Translations under genes and position numbers: made by a program
DNA from: Bremia lactucae
Lineage: Eukaryota > Oomycota > Peronosporomycetes > Peronosporales > Peronosporaceae
Direction: 5' to 3'
DNA: 64,000 nt
Assembly (NCBI RefSeq): GCF_004359215.1
Contig: NC_090623.1
Coordinates: forward strand, 824,366 to 888,365
Part shown: positions 22,345-32,420 of the stretch, piece after piece
Numbering within the stretch: the stretch's first letter is position 1
How the letters are laid out: every line of letters starts with the position of its first letter
The notes under the pieces: generated by a model
Told to the model about the DNA's origin: nothing
The model's database searches: none
What the model saw: only the letters and a program-made list of their open reading frames with translations

Positions 22345-22690
22345 ATCCCAAGCGCTATAAATCAAGCCTTCGTAGCTACTGATGGCAGACATGGAAATGA
22401 CATCCCCACTACTAAATTCAAGCGAGTTTCGGATATTCTTGAATACTACAAAATCAACATGATAATAAAAGGCAAAACAAAGTTTAAAATGTATTGTATT
22501 GCTGCACCACCCTTAAGTAGATGAAAAACACGCACAGCTTGTAAGCGCGGCCACTTTACAAGTGAGAATGCCGTCGTGAAACAATTAAACGCATTGGATG
22601 CAGCAAGCTTAAAAGAATTTCAACCAACCAAGAGAGAACTGCAGATTCTCATGGAAATCGCGCGTTCAGTAATGTCTGGAACGGATTGAT
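22345..22690 (+). pseudogene. Coding-like fragments ending just before the transglutaminase gene
   Basis: Two plus-strand pieces have clear protein-like composition: AFVATDGRHGNDIPTTKF ... RVSDILEYYKI (about 22360-22460), and ALDAASLKEFQPTKRELQI ... LMEIARSVMSGTD (about 22570-22690, ending in a stop). Between them another frame reads DEKHAQLVSAATLQ. No start or splice model joins them cleanly, so this looks like a gene relic broken by frameshifts. The family is not recognised. Its stop lies 3 bp from the end of the minus-strand gene at 22693. Confidence 0.35.
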
Positions 22691-22692
22691 CA

Positions 22693-24756
22693 CTACCACC
22701 ACTTGGAGTCAAAACGGCTCTTGTATTGCTGGTCCATTTGATTCGAAGATTGCTTTGACTGGCTGACTATAACATCAGTCGGCGGAGTCCATGCCGAAAT
22801 CTGTACTTTGGGCGGTAGGGAGTTCACTGATCCTTGCAGATTCGAGTACGACCCTCTCATTTTGGGTTGTAATGACAGCGTAGAGCCCATTTGTGAAACT
22901 CTCGTGTCAGCAGGAGATAGCTCGTCCGAGTATGGGGCTTTCGTTTCGGAAGTGTACATGTCAAGCAAGTACGTGTCTAAAGGTTTCATATCCAAATCGT
23001 TCGGGCATGGAGCTTCAGTCTCGGGAGGGTACGGAATTTCAGTCTCGTGAGGGTACGGGGCTTCGGTCTCGTGAGGGTATGGGGCTACAGTCTCGTGAGG
23101 GTACGGAGCTTCAGTCTCGTGAGGGTATGGAGTTACAGTCTCGTGAGGGTAGGGAGCTTCGGTCTCGTGAGGGTATGGAGCTACAGTCTCGTGAGGGTAT
23201 GGAGTTTCAGTCTCGTGAGGGTATGGAGCTTCAGTCTCGTGAGGGTACGGAGCTTCGGTCTCGTGAGGGTATGGAGTTTCAGTCTCGTGAGGGTACGGAG
23301 CTACAGTCTCGTTAGGGTATGGAGCTACAGTCTCGTGAGGGTACGGAGTTTCAGTATCGTGAGGGTACGGAGCTTCAGTCTCGTGAGGGTATGGAGTTTC
23401 AGTCTCGTGAGGGTACGGAGCTTCGATTTCTGTCGCGTTTGTCTCTACAGCTTCTGTTGTCGAATCATGGGCGAAAGGTGTGATCCTTGTCCGATTCGCA
23501 GTATCTTTTACCTCCTTTGTCGGCATTTTCAGATACGTCGATCCTTCAATCACCAACGTATCGACATCCACAGGGCTCGTTACTGTCTCTCCACACTTCA
23601 GTGACTCTTCCGTCAGCGCCAACACAGTAGCGTACGAGATGCCCGTATCAGTGACGAAATCTTCCTTCGGCTTGGTTGCTGGGAACCACAAAAGGTTCAA
23701 CAAATCCTCTTCAGCCGTACCCATCCACTCTCCGCCAATAATCGCATACGTGTCGTCCAGCTCAAGACAGTAGTGATAGTCTTTAAACCCCAAAGATGCT
23801 TCCCCTTGAGCTATCCACGTCAATCGCGTCGTGCATTTCACAAAATACATGGCCCCTTCATTCCACGAGCACGTGACTGTGTCAATGTATTCACGTTTTG
23901 GCGTCGCTGCATCAATTAACGTCAATTCGACGAATTCGTACTTGTGCACAGGTTGGCTCTTCACGTGTGCGTCGACGTGCATGTCGACAATAAACGGCTG
24001 CTTCTGTTTCCCAAGAAGATTCGCGACAGCAATGTGAAAGAACGCAGCATTCAAGTGCGCGTCGTCAGGGTACGTGTGGGTAACCTCCTTCGCATGTTTC
24101 AAGTCGGGATACCCCGTACCCGTAACCACCACGTCAATCGGTGCGTCATTATACACGAGCGTCATGAGCGTCTTAATATCCGCGGCAGTAAACGTCCCAG
24201 TGTTCATTTGAACCGCACACTTGGGCTCGGATTCCAGTACAGCAGCAGCAGCCCACGCAGAGCCAAAGTTATGCCAAATCGGGAGACACGAGCCGTTTAT
24301 TGCTGTATTGAAACGACTGCAGAAGCTGTCGTCTTGACAGTCTGCGTCTTTCAAGCATAAAGCACTTGAGTTTAAATCAATACTCGTACGAAGCGAGACG
24401 CCGTTTCTACTTGACGAAATGGGTTCATGAAACACCATGGCGTACTTTTTAGCAAGTACTTGGATGGTGTCTGTAGCCATTGGCCAGTAGTGTCCAGACC
24501 AAGGTACGATATCTGCAACAGCAAAAGGGTACGACGTCTTGAGGACGTGGTAATTGCACTCGATGGGCTCGTGAAAGAACGACTCGAGACGCGTCATGTC
24601 GGCGTCAAGGAGTCGCGATTTTGAGCTGGCATCCGTCTTGGGCTTGCCGACTGTATTACGTTCGGGGGTATGGTCGATTATGGTGTTGCTTTGAGCTACT
24701 GCAAGCTGTGCGAGGAAGAGAAAAGTGTACGTCTTCCAACGAAAGGGTCGCGGCAT
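22693..24756 (-). CDS. Transglutaminase elicitor-like secreted protein with octapeptide array (687 aa)
   Basis: A single-exon gene. The start chosen (MPRPFRWKTYTFLFLAQLAVAQ) gives a clean signal peptide; an upstream in-frame ATG at 24801 adds 15 residues ahead of it. The body matches the oomycete transglutaminase elicitor (M81/GP42-type) family: IVPWSGHYWP, CLKDADCQDDSFC and the Cys-rich stretch around SCLPIW, then FGSAWAAAAVLESEPKC and GTFTAADIKTLMTLVY. Members are Ca2+-dependent cell-wall transglutaminases that cross-link proteins, and some carry a peptide recognised by plant immunity; I do not see a clear copy of that peptide here. In GSAWAAA the residue at the expected catalytic Cys position (H-C/A-W-A in relatives) is not obvious, so activity is uncertain. 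Residues about 445-582 are 17 copies of PYPHET plus two variable residues, then a Ser-rich C-terminus without an anchor. The repeat probably places the domain in the wall. Confidence 0.8.
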   Translation of the reverse strand: MPRPFRWKTYTFLFLAQLAVAQSNTIIDHTPERNTVGKPKTDASSKSRLLDADMTRLESFFHEPIECNYHVLKTSYPFAVADIVPWSGHYWPMATDTIQVLAKKYAMVFHEPISSSRNGVSLRTSIDLNSSALCLKDADCQDDSFCSRFNTAINGSCLPIWHNFGSAWAAAAVLESEPKCAVQMNTGTFTAADIKTLMTLVYNDAPIDVVVTGTGYPDLKHAKEVTHTYPDDAHLNAAFFHIAVANLLGKQKQPFIVDMHVDAHVKSQPVHKYEFVELTLIDAATPKREYIDTVTCSWNEGAMYFVKCTTRLTWIAQGEASLGFKDYHYCLELDDTYAIIGGEWMGTAEEDLLNLLWFPATKPKEDFVTDTGISYATVLALTEESLKCGETVTSPVDVDTLVIEGSTYLKMPTKEVKDTANRTRITPFAHDSTTEAVETNATEIEAPYPHETETPYPHETEAPYPHDTETPYPHETVAPYPNETVAPYPHETETPYPHETEAPYPHETEAPYPHETETPYPHETVAPYPHETEAPYPHETVTPYPHETEAPYPHETVAPYPHETEAPYPHETEIPYPPETEAPCPNDLDMKPLDTYLLDMYTSETKAPYSDELSPADTRVSQMGSTLSLQPKMRGSYSNLQGSVNSLPPKVQISAWTPPTDVIVSQSKQSSNQMDQQYKSRFDSKWW
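23011..23418 (-). repeat. In-frame minisatellite, 17 x 24 bp
   Basis: A 408-bp tandem array of a 24-bp unit encodes the octapeptide PYPHET(E/V)(A/T). Units differ mainly in the last two residues, with rarer changes (PYPNETVA, PYPHDTET, PYPPETEA). The length is an exact multiple of the unit, so the frame is kept. Long open frames on the opposite strand across the array are by-products of a 24-bp stop-free unit. Confidence 0.95.
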
Positions 24757-25596
24757 GGCAGTAAAAGAGAGCCTGAGTCGAGCAAAGGAATGGAAGCTCA
24801 AGGCCGCGGATTGAAGAATGAGTCAAGACGGAGAGCATTGATTGACATGCAAGAGCGGCAACTTCCGTGGTTATTACATGAAGAGCTCTATGGCAAGAGG
24901 ATTCATTGTCTTTGACGGGATCTGGGGCAGCTTGGTGCATGGATTCTGTCAATGTCCCGAGGGTCTACACCAGATCAAGTAAGTTAGAGAAGGAGGTACT
25001 AGAAGATTCTACGGAATTTGGCAAAAGAGACCGTGACGTCACATTTCGATAAAACTTTAATGTAGTCCACGACTTGGCAGCCTTCGTAGATGAAAGTGAT
25101 ACACCAGACACTCTTCCTGCGGCTATGTCGTCTCTACGGATGGAGAGCTGGTGTTATACGAGCGTAGAGAACGTTCTTAACCCCTTAACAAAGACACTTA
25201 TGGCGTCATTGCATTTTAGTGCATTAAGTGTGTCCAATTAATGGAGTCAAGATGACAAGATCGCGTCATCGAGGCGCAGTCAATGCCACACAGAGGACTA
25301 GCGACACCATACTCGCCAATGATATATCAATATTTGCTGGTGTAACCACTAAAAGGTTGCTTGAACGTAAGAAATATATATTTTATGTGAAAGCTGTTTA
25401 TTTTTTCCTCGAGTTTTTATAACCATCCGGATCGCTAGAAGTGCACCGATTTCGTCGGAGCGTAACGTATTTGCCAATCGCAACGCCAGATGCATTTCTT
25501 TCGACTTAACGTCCCTCCAGCGCCCGTCGTAACCGCTGTAGTTGGTGCCCGACGTATCCAAGGGACACAAAACCCCATAGTGCCGGATCGTCCAAC
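24757..25596. other. Intergenic between two divergent genes
   Basis: Holds the promoters of the transglutaminase gene (minus) and SWEET gene (plus). A minus-strand ORF at 25349-25570 (RWRDVKSKEMHLALRLAN) has some coding character but no recognised family; I leave it uncalled. Confidence 0.4.
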
Positions 25597-26496
25597 ATGA
25601 CGGAATCCCCTTGCGTGCTTGTTATCCGCGTGTGTGCCTCAATGGCTGCAATAATTCTCTTCGTGAGTCTCTCGCCTTCCATTCGTGTCGTGCATCAACA
25701 AAAAAGCACGACAACCATGCCTAGCGCTCTTCCAATGCTGTCAATGCTAGCAAATTGTGTGTCCTGGGGGCTCTATGGATTGCTCATTCAAGACTATTTC
25801 CCTCTCGTGGCCACAAATGCTGTTGGATTGGTGCTTTCGCTCTGCTACCTTGTTGTCTATTACTTCCATGAAGCCAAGAAACAAAAGCTGCTGCTGGAGT
25901 GCCTTGCAACGGCTCTTCTTCTCGTAGCGCTTGTCCTTGTACCAATTGTAGCATCGCATGTCGACATGAAGGAGACAGTTGTCGAGAATATAATTGGCTT
26001 TTCAGCTGTCGCCTGCTCCGCAGTCATGTTTGGCTCGCCCTTGGTCTTGGTGAAGAAAGTCATTAAAGAACGCAATACGAAATTATTGCCGTTTTCAATG
26101 ATTATTGCTGGTGCGGTGAACTGTATCTTATGGCTGGGGTACGGTTTGCTGCTTGCCAATGCATTTATTATTGTTCCGAATGCAGCAAATTTGCTCTTGG
26201 GCGTGATTCAGCTGGCGCTTTATTGTATTGTCCCGCGGGTTAGCACGTACAATACTATTGAGGTCACCACAACTGTCGCGGGTGAGAGCGTTTACGACAC
26301 GGTCGACCTCAAGGAAAAGAAGATGGAAAAGAATAATAACGACGCAGAAACGGCCACGAAAACAGAGCAAGCTTCTATGATTGTTATCAATAAGGAAGCG
26401 ATGGGGAAGAACCAGCTCAAGTCAAGCGACTCAAATCGACAGGAGTCTGCCAAGATGAATACTGCGGCCAGAGTCGAAGCAAATAGAGTGGTTTAG
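25597..26496 (+). CDS. SWEET-family sugar transporter (299 aa)
   Basis: An intronless gene encoding a membrane protein with seven predicted helices arranged as two MtN3/saliva triple-helix units joined by one helix, the SWEET architecture. The first unit has PSIRVVHQQKST and NCVSWGLYGLL; the second has MFGSPLVLVKKVIKERNT, LPFSMIIAGAVNCILWLGYGLL, and PNAANLLLGVIQLALY. These repeat-specific Pro and Trp/Tyr positions line the sugar path. SWEETs are bidirectional, proton-independent sugar carriers of the plasma or inner membranes, so a role in taking up host sugar is plausible but inferred. The last 70 residues are a hydrophilic cytosolic tail. Length is close to plant SWEETs. The start is the first ATG, 20 residues before the first helix region. 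Confidence 0.9.
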   Translation: MTESPCVLVIRVCASMAAIILFVSLSPSIRVVHQQKSTTTMPSALPMLSMLANCVSWGLYGLLIQDYFPLVATNAVGLVLSLCYLVVYYFHEAKKQKLLLECLATALLLVALVLVPIVASHVDMKETVVENIIGFSAVACSAVMFGSPLVLVKKVIKERNTKLLPFSMIIAGAVNCILWLGYGLLLANAFIIVPNAANLLLGVIQLALYCIVPRVSTYNTIEVTTTVAGESVYDTVDLKEKKMEKNNNDAETATKTEQASMIVINKEAMGKNQLKSSDSNRQESAKMNTAARVEANRVV

Positions 26497-27357
26497 ACGT
26501 TTTGAAGTAGCTAGCGTGGCCACACTTTAAAGGTTCTGATGTTTTGCCGTCCTAGTTCTCGGACGCGACTCTTTTTGAACGTATTTCATTGCACATTTCT
26601 TCGTGACTGCACTGCTAGCAATTACAATAATCGAGATCCTCTTTTTTGTACGGTGTCTTTGATTAAAACAATATTTACGTAATGCCACTCGAATACAGCG
26701 CCATTACATTTGATGGCGATGGCAGAATTTCAAGCCATTCGACACAATATTAATGATCTTGACATAAGTATAGTATAGTCACTGTAAGACGAAACGAAGC
26801 AAGTGCGACCAACTATCATTTTCAATAAATTGAAACCGCTCACTTTTTTCAATACAAAATATATTGGCCTCATCCTCTTTAAAATTATACGGCAGTTTTA
26901 AGAGTCACTCCAATAAAAATAAAACTAGTGACCGACGATGGCAGATTCATCTGTCACCATATGATGCATACGTTTATCGAAGCGAATCGCGTCATCCTCC
27001 CATTGTTCATAGCTCTCGTCATGAACAGCTCAAGTCTCCACTCTTTAATCACTTCATTGATACTCTGTGACTGAAGCTTTCAATTAGTCGGCGCCGTATG
27101 TTGACTACTACAATATAATCTTGCAACTTGCTATAACGAAAAGCTGAGGCAACCAAATCAAGGCTAAACGCCAAAAATACACGTGGCAACAATATTCAAC
27201 AGCATCAAAATGATTTAGAACTATCATTTTTGTGTCAAAAGTTCTCCTTTAAAAACTTATTAAAGAATATTGGAATTCGTTTGCATTCGGGCGCGACTTT
27301 TAAGAAGTACAGCGTACCCCGCCAAACTCCATGTACCCCATTCTACCCACTCCTTCC
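26497..27357. other. Intergenic between convergent SWEET and eS4 genes
   Basis: About 860 bp, AT-rich. No ORF with coding character, repeat or RNA gene recognised. Confidence 0.5.
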
Positions 27358-28294
27358 TTAGTGATTCGCCTTCTTTTCCTTAAGTTCGCGCTCCTCTAGA
27401 ATATTAAGCTTCACGCCCTTGCCCTTCGGCAACGACACCCACGGACGAGCTTCTTTGCCAATCGCAAAGACATTGCCAAGACGAGTGGCAAAGTCGTGAC
27501 CCGCCGAGTCCTTAATATGAGCAATATTAAACGAACCTTGGTGTCTACAAATCATCCCAAACAAGACACGTCAGTGTAACCATCCGTACCCCACCAGATA
27601 AAAAACCCAGTGATTGCAATTTCCCAAAAAAAAAATGAAAAATAAAAAAAACCATCACACCCAGCTCGCAAAGAGTCCAAAAGGTGTGTTCCTACCTCTC
27701 AACATGGTGCAAAGTACCCACACGACCAGCATTACGTCCACGTGTAATCGCTACAAGATTCCCCACTTCAAACTTGATATGGTCCACAATCTTCCCCGTT
27801 TCGAGATCAATCTTGACCGTATCCCCAACTCGAATCACAGGGTCCGGGTACCGAATTGTACGGCCATCATTTGTGGCAATGTACGGAATGGCTTTCTTGG
27901 TAAACTCTTGACGAATGACTTTGGCAAGTTTGTATTTCTTTTCCTCGTCCGAGATGCGATGGAGGACAAACCGGCCTTTAGTGTCATACAATAAACGGAA
28001 TTGATCACCCGTCTTCGGGAGCTCGACAACGTCCATAAATCCCGCTGGAAAGTCTGGATCCACGCGGATTTTTCCATCCACTTTGACACTCTTTTGCATG
28101 CAAATCATCGTGACCTCTTGCTTCGTTAGCGCATATTTTAAACGATTGCGGAGGATAATGATAATGGGCAAACACTCGCGAAGCTTGTGTGGACCAGAAG
28201 ATGGACGTGGTGCCCAAATGCCGTCAAGTTTGCCAAGCATCCAGTGCTTGGGGGCGCTCAGGCGCTTAAGGTGTTTACGCGGACCACGAGGCAT
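27358..28294 (-). CDS. RPS4: 40S ribosomal protein S4 (eS4), one intron, 261 aa
   Basis: Exons are 27696-28294 and 27358-27544, with a 151-nt intron (gtagga...ttgtag) that splits an Arg codon and joins HHVER to [12 protein letters not shown]. The protein has all parts of eukaryotic eS4 in order: [20 protein letters not shown] start, an S4 RNA-binding region ([14 protein letters not shown]), the central domain ([21 protein letters not shown]) and a KOW segment ([19 protein letters not shown]). It ends [12 protein letters not shown] near the C-terminus. Length matches the family (about 260). It binds 18S rRNA in the small subunit. A housekeeping gene and a useful reference for normal codon use in this genome. 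Confidence 0.95.
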
Positions 28295-28794
28295 CTTGAG
28301 ACACGATGACTGGATTAGAATGAAAAGGAGAACTACGTATCGTCGGCGTAGCTCGCTTGTTGCAAGTTGGTTGGCTGGGGTTTATTACCGATGAAGTCCG
28401 GGGCAGCAAATTGCCGCATATTACAATCGAGTATCGCCATTAAATGTTCAAATGTTTTTTCTTAAATACACGAATAAATTTGGCAATTTGGGAATAGGAT
28501 CAATTATCAGCTGAACTAATAAAAATTAAATTTTTGCAAGTTTTTTGGACACTAGTTGCCACTTGATCCTACGAACCCTTGAATTCCTTGAACAAGGATT
28601 CATTAAGCTTTAATAGCTTGTACGACTCCCTGAGTTGTTAATTTTATAGAACTCAGAAACTCTTTGAGTCTAAAGTCTTCATCTGACTTTAGGAGCGAGG
28701 TAGCTCCGCTACACGATTCGTGAAGTAATAACTGCTGGCGCCAATCACATTTTGCGTGTCCTCTGTGATACAAAAAAATAGTCCACATGTACAT
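28295..28794. other. Intergenic upstream of eS4, running into retroelement debris
   Basis: Contains the eS4 promoter region. From about 28540 the sequence becomes repeat-like; a 63-codon minus-strand ORF at 28603-28794 has no recognised domain. Confidence 0.4.
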
Positions 28795-30586
28795 CTTTTG
28801 TCACTGGACACCTTCCACTAGTACTGGTTTGTACAAGGTGACCATAAACTGATTACAGTGAAGGGGGGTCCCTTGAAACTTCACGTACACAAGGGTACAG
28901 AGGAAGGTTTATAAGTAGCTTAGGGGCTTTAGCTACCAAAAGGAATTCAAAGAATAGAAATTAGGGAAAAGCGAAACTGATTAACATATTTGGTTTCTTA
29001 CGTAACGATTTTCTATCTACCACTGAAGTTATTACATTAATAACTAATTATGTAACGGGCACTTTCCACTAGTACTACTTAACCTTACACTGATTACAGT
29101 GTAGGTTAGGTGCCTGGTATTTTCACGTACACAAAAGTACAGAGAAAGGTTTCGAAGTAGCTAAGGGTCTTTAGCAACCAAAGGTACTTTAAAGGAGGAA
29201 ATGTAAAACTGCATTAATATAGTTATTTTCTTACGTAACGATCTTTTTTTACTACTGAACTTATTTTATAATATATAACTAAGTAGCACCGTACAATTGT
29301 TTGTTGAAACGATTGGCGGGTCGAGCGACTATAATCTAGCCGGAACAGGTAAGTCTTAACGGGGCCGTCTGCAAGACCTTTACTAAACACAGTAACCTGA
29401 GTTTTTTTCATCAATTGGATGACTAACGACATAACTGAATAGGTATAGTGTATGTTGGGCATAAGCGTCAATGTCACGCTTGCCATGCTACGAATCTAGG
29501 TGCTCGCTCGAGCCCTATATTTGGCACGTGGTGGCTCAAACGTTTGTCTGAGCGGGGTCTTATAGACCTCATACGACCCAAAGCCTAATGGGTCGTGAAG
29601 CCTGAGCCCCAAGGCCCAAGATTTGGCATGTCCGGCTTAGTTGGACATACAAAATTTCGCTTTCGTCTAACTTGACGAACCATCTCAAAAGGAAGTCGCT
29701 TTCGACTGCCGTAAACTTAAAGATTTCGTTCTAGAAGCTTTCGGGTCGACGCAGAAGCGTCGACCCATTAGCAGCATTAACGTGCTGCCGTCTCAACATT
29801 TTTAATTGTCGAGCACCCTAATCTCTCAGCACCTCCGCGTCTTGAGAGCCTTTCGGTGAAGCAAGGCTACTTTATCTCGGGACGCGTCGAGTTCGTGCTG
29901 TATGAACTCGACTACAGCCGCAGGCTTTTTATCTCTTCCCAAAGTATACAGCATATGCCAACGGCTGGCCCGCCTACAAACGAACTCGTTCGTTCGGTCG
30001 CTTCTCATTCGAGGTCGCTTAAATGAGTAAAGCTTTCACGCTTAACGTGATAGCTTTCTTGAGGGGCTGGAAAACTACCTTCTTCTTCATCCAACATGTA
30101 AATGTTGGATGGAACGTGCGTAGGTTGCTGAACGGACTACAAAGTGCTCCAGATGTAACGGGGCACCTTTCACTAGTACTATTAAGTACTAGTTAATCTT
30201 TCACAGATTGCATTGAAGCCTCGAAAATTCACGTACACAAGAGTAAAGAGGAAGGTTTTGAAGTGACGAAGGGGCTTTAGCTACACAAAATAATCCCATA
30301 TCTTATTACATTTTTAGCTAACTAAGTATGGCGCCTCCTTGTGCACCGAACAATCGTGTCTTATAACGATTGGCGAACTTGATTACGACTTCAATCAACT
30401 AATCAATAGAGCTAATGTTTTATTGCATCAATATAACCCAATTTGAAAATTTTGGAACCATTTAAATTAAAATTAATTGAAGTAATAATTTTGTACTTCT
30501 TTTTAAATTTCCTCTCATAGGACATAATATTTATTTTTCCTTCCTCTTATAGGGAACAATTGTTATGTAACGGAAACCCCGTTACA
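28795..30586 (-). mobile_element. Family-2 Gypsy remnant: tandem LTR pieces, gag, 5' LTR, no pol
   Basis: From high to low coordinates: a 5' LTR (30154-30586), a decayed gag with KPAAVVEFIQHELDASRDKVALL (29826-30008) and TVFSKGLADGPVKTY (about 29340-29430), then an LTR piece starting at 29051 (tgtaacgggcac) that runs directly into gag near 29310. A second LTR piece lies at about 28795-29050. The whole pol region is missing. The gag is related to that of element A (VFMQGLTDGPVKTH). The LTRs share the TGTAACGGGGCAC start and the ttcacgtacacaa block but differ elsewhere from the element A LTR. Confidence 0.7.
30154..30586 (-). repeat. 5' LTR, Gypsy family 2 (433 bp)
   Basis: Begins tgtaacgggg and ends ccccgttaca. 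Next to it on the minus strand, two bases away, is TGGAGCACTTTG, in the position of a primer-binding site but different from TGGTAGC of family 1. Partial relatives are at 28795-29050, 29051-29310 and 46600-46838. Confidence 0.8.
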
Positions 30587-30849
30587 TCTTTGACTTCTGA
30601 CAGCGCCTTGCGATCCTTTTTTGCGCTTTCTCTGTTTCTACTCTCAACCTTGAACCTCTTTTGCGTCCATAACAGTCCTTTATCCTTCTAGCCGATATGC
30701 ATGAGCCTGCTAAATGTTGCAAGCTTCGGAGCTTTCATGCCTTTGTCATCAGGGCCGTGACCATCAGCGCCGATCTGACATAGCACGCAGCGATCAAACC
30801 ACGACGCGAGAAAGTCACATGAGTCCATTAAACGCACGGACCGCGCTCC

Positions 30850-31345
30850 ATTGTCAGCGACGACGACTCACCCGCAATCTAGCTAATATCTGCTTGGTTG
30901 TGAAAGTGAAGTTACATCGGAATAGCAGGTGTGAATTGACCTCGCTAAGAATCGCGCGGAGGCCGAGCATTTCACGTGCCATCCCTGAAGCAGCTACGAA
31001 CTCGGCCTCCATCGTCGACAGCGACAACACTCTACTTGCGCATGCTTCAATTGACAACCATCGCATTTAGCTGCAGTACGTCACTAGAGATCGACTTACC
31101 ATTGGTCTTGTCGGACGCGAAGTAAGCGTGGTAAGTAATTACGGCCTTGAGCTGGTGTCATCGTTTTTTTAAATGTCACCGTATCTTTCAAGTAACAAGC
31201 GATCATTATGGCAACCTTCTAGTCGAGCAAGCGCGGCGCATGCGCTTGATGCGTGGACTTATGCACCGCGAAAGCAATGTCGGGCCGCGTGCAGCGCGCA
31301 ATCCACAGTATGCTGCCCACGATGATTGAAATTTGCAGATCGTTA
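30850..31345 (-). pseudogene. Ty1/Copia RT end and RNase H fragment
   Basis: The minus strand reads VGSILWIARCTRPDIAFAV (about 31250-31310), then CYLKDTVTFKK, then YFASDKTNGKSIS and, after a frame change, SLSTMEAEFVAASGMAREMLGLRAI (split by my spacing; 30900-31000). These are the ordered hallmarks of the Copia RT end and RNase H (CTRPDI, RKSxSG, STxEAE). Stops and at least one frameshift break it. Confidence 0.8.
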
Positions 31346-31566
31346 GTCAAGTACAACCATAAACGCCCGAAGCATATCTGCGTCGTCTGTAATCACGACT
31401 TAACAATCGCCGCCAATTGGTGCGCGAGTCAAATTTGCGTCTGCATGCCCGTTGATTCAAATTATTTCGCCGTTCGTCTTCTCTTGGTCAGCATGTATCT
31501 GTCGGTGCCGTTGAGTTCGACCTGCATCAAGATTTTTTGGTGCTACAGCCGAGGTATTTGATTGGC

Positions 31567-32124
31567 AGCGATTTGCCTAGGGCTGAGTACAGATCTCGAT
31601 CAGATCTTCTAAAAGACAAACAAGGCAAGCGTTATGTTCACGCTTGTGCGCAGCACATACGACTCTTAGCGAGTTGAATCGCGAACAATTCAGTTCATGA
31701 ACGCACGTTGATTACGGTGTTCATGCAACGTCTTATGGATGGTCCCGTGAAGACCCACCTGATCCTCTTGGAACTGGGTACGCTTGGAGAAGCAATATCT
31801 GTTGCAGAACAGGAGGGCTTTAGCCTGAAACGGGCTCAAGCTAGTTGTCAATGTATCGTCCCCAAGACGAAACGAGCTTGGAGGTCCAGAACCTATGGAC
31901 CTCTCTTATGTCAAAAACGAGATACCTCGCTTTCAAACATGCGAAATCGCAACAACGAGATGGACCGCCAAAAACGGTCGGAGTCAGTAAGAGCGCAACG
32001 CCCTACTGGTCCAGCAACCTCGAGAAAATTTGCAAATCTCTTGACGAAAGTTCCTCTAGACACACAGTCATTATGTGTCTCTGCACCTGGCGATGATGTA
32101 TCCCTCATCACCTTGAAGTTATAA
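31567..32124 (+). pseudogene. Element B gag (5' truncated)
   Basis: Begins LPRAEYRSRSDLLKDKQG, corresponding to the middle of element A gag. It then reads TLITVFMQRLMDGPVKTH and FSLKRAQAS, and runs to a basic region. The position where the zinc knuckle should lie has been lost or scrambled: the sequence at about 31920-31960 has no CX2CX4HX4C. Confidence 0.75.
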
Positions 32125-32420
32125 GTGACAAATGATTTGTCACTTAGAGCCCTAGTCGACTGTAAGGCGTAGAATAACTTTATTCGTCGCCAGTTGCTAG
32201 AGAGTCGTAGGCTCAAATATGGTGAGCGCGACATACTTCCAACGAGAGCGACGGTGCGTCTAGCGACAGGCGCATCGATAACAGTGATGAACGCGATTCA
32301 AATTTCACTACACGTTAAGATTTACAGTATGATGATGATTTTCATCGTACTGGGGATTTGGATACAAATTTGATGTCATCCTAGGTCTACCTGGCTCCGA
32401 AAGTATGAGCCAAGAATCAG
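32125..32420 (+). pseudogene. Element B retropepsin (broken)
   Basis: SLRALVDCKA at about 32140 corresponds to the catalytic ALVDxGAS motif, with Gly changed to Lys and a stop next to it. VRLATGASITVMN and the FIVLGIW/FDVILGLPGS region follow to about 32400. This is the aspartic protease that would process Gag-Pol. Confidence 0.65.

Noticed and set aside
22893..23604. Two long plus-strand ORFs (140 and 185 codons) with repeated RSREG and VRVWS units
   Set aside because: They are antisense readings of the 24-bp minisatellite in the transglutaminase-like gene; the unit has no stops in these frames.
25349..25570. 73-codon minus-strand ORF upstream of the SWEET gene
   Set aside because: Some protein-like composition, but no domain, start context or homologous piece elsewhere; insufficient to call.
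26864..27070. 68-codon plus-strand ORF between SWEET and eS4
   Set aside because: No coding signature; expected by chance in AT-rich sequence of this length.
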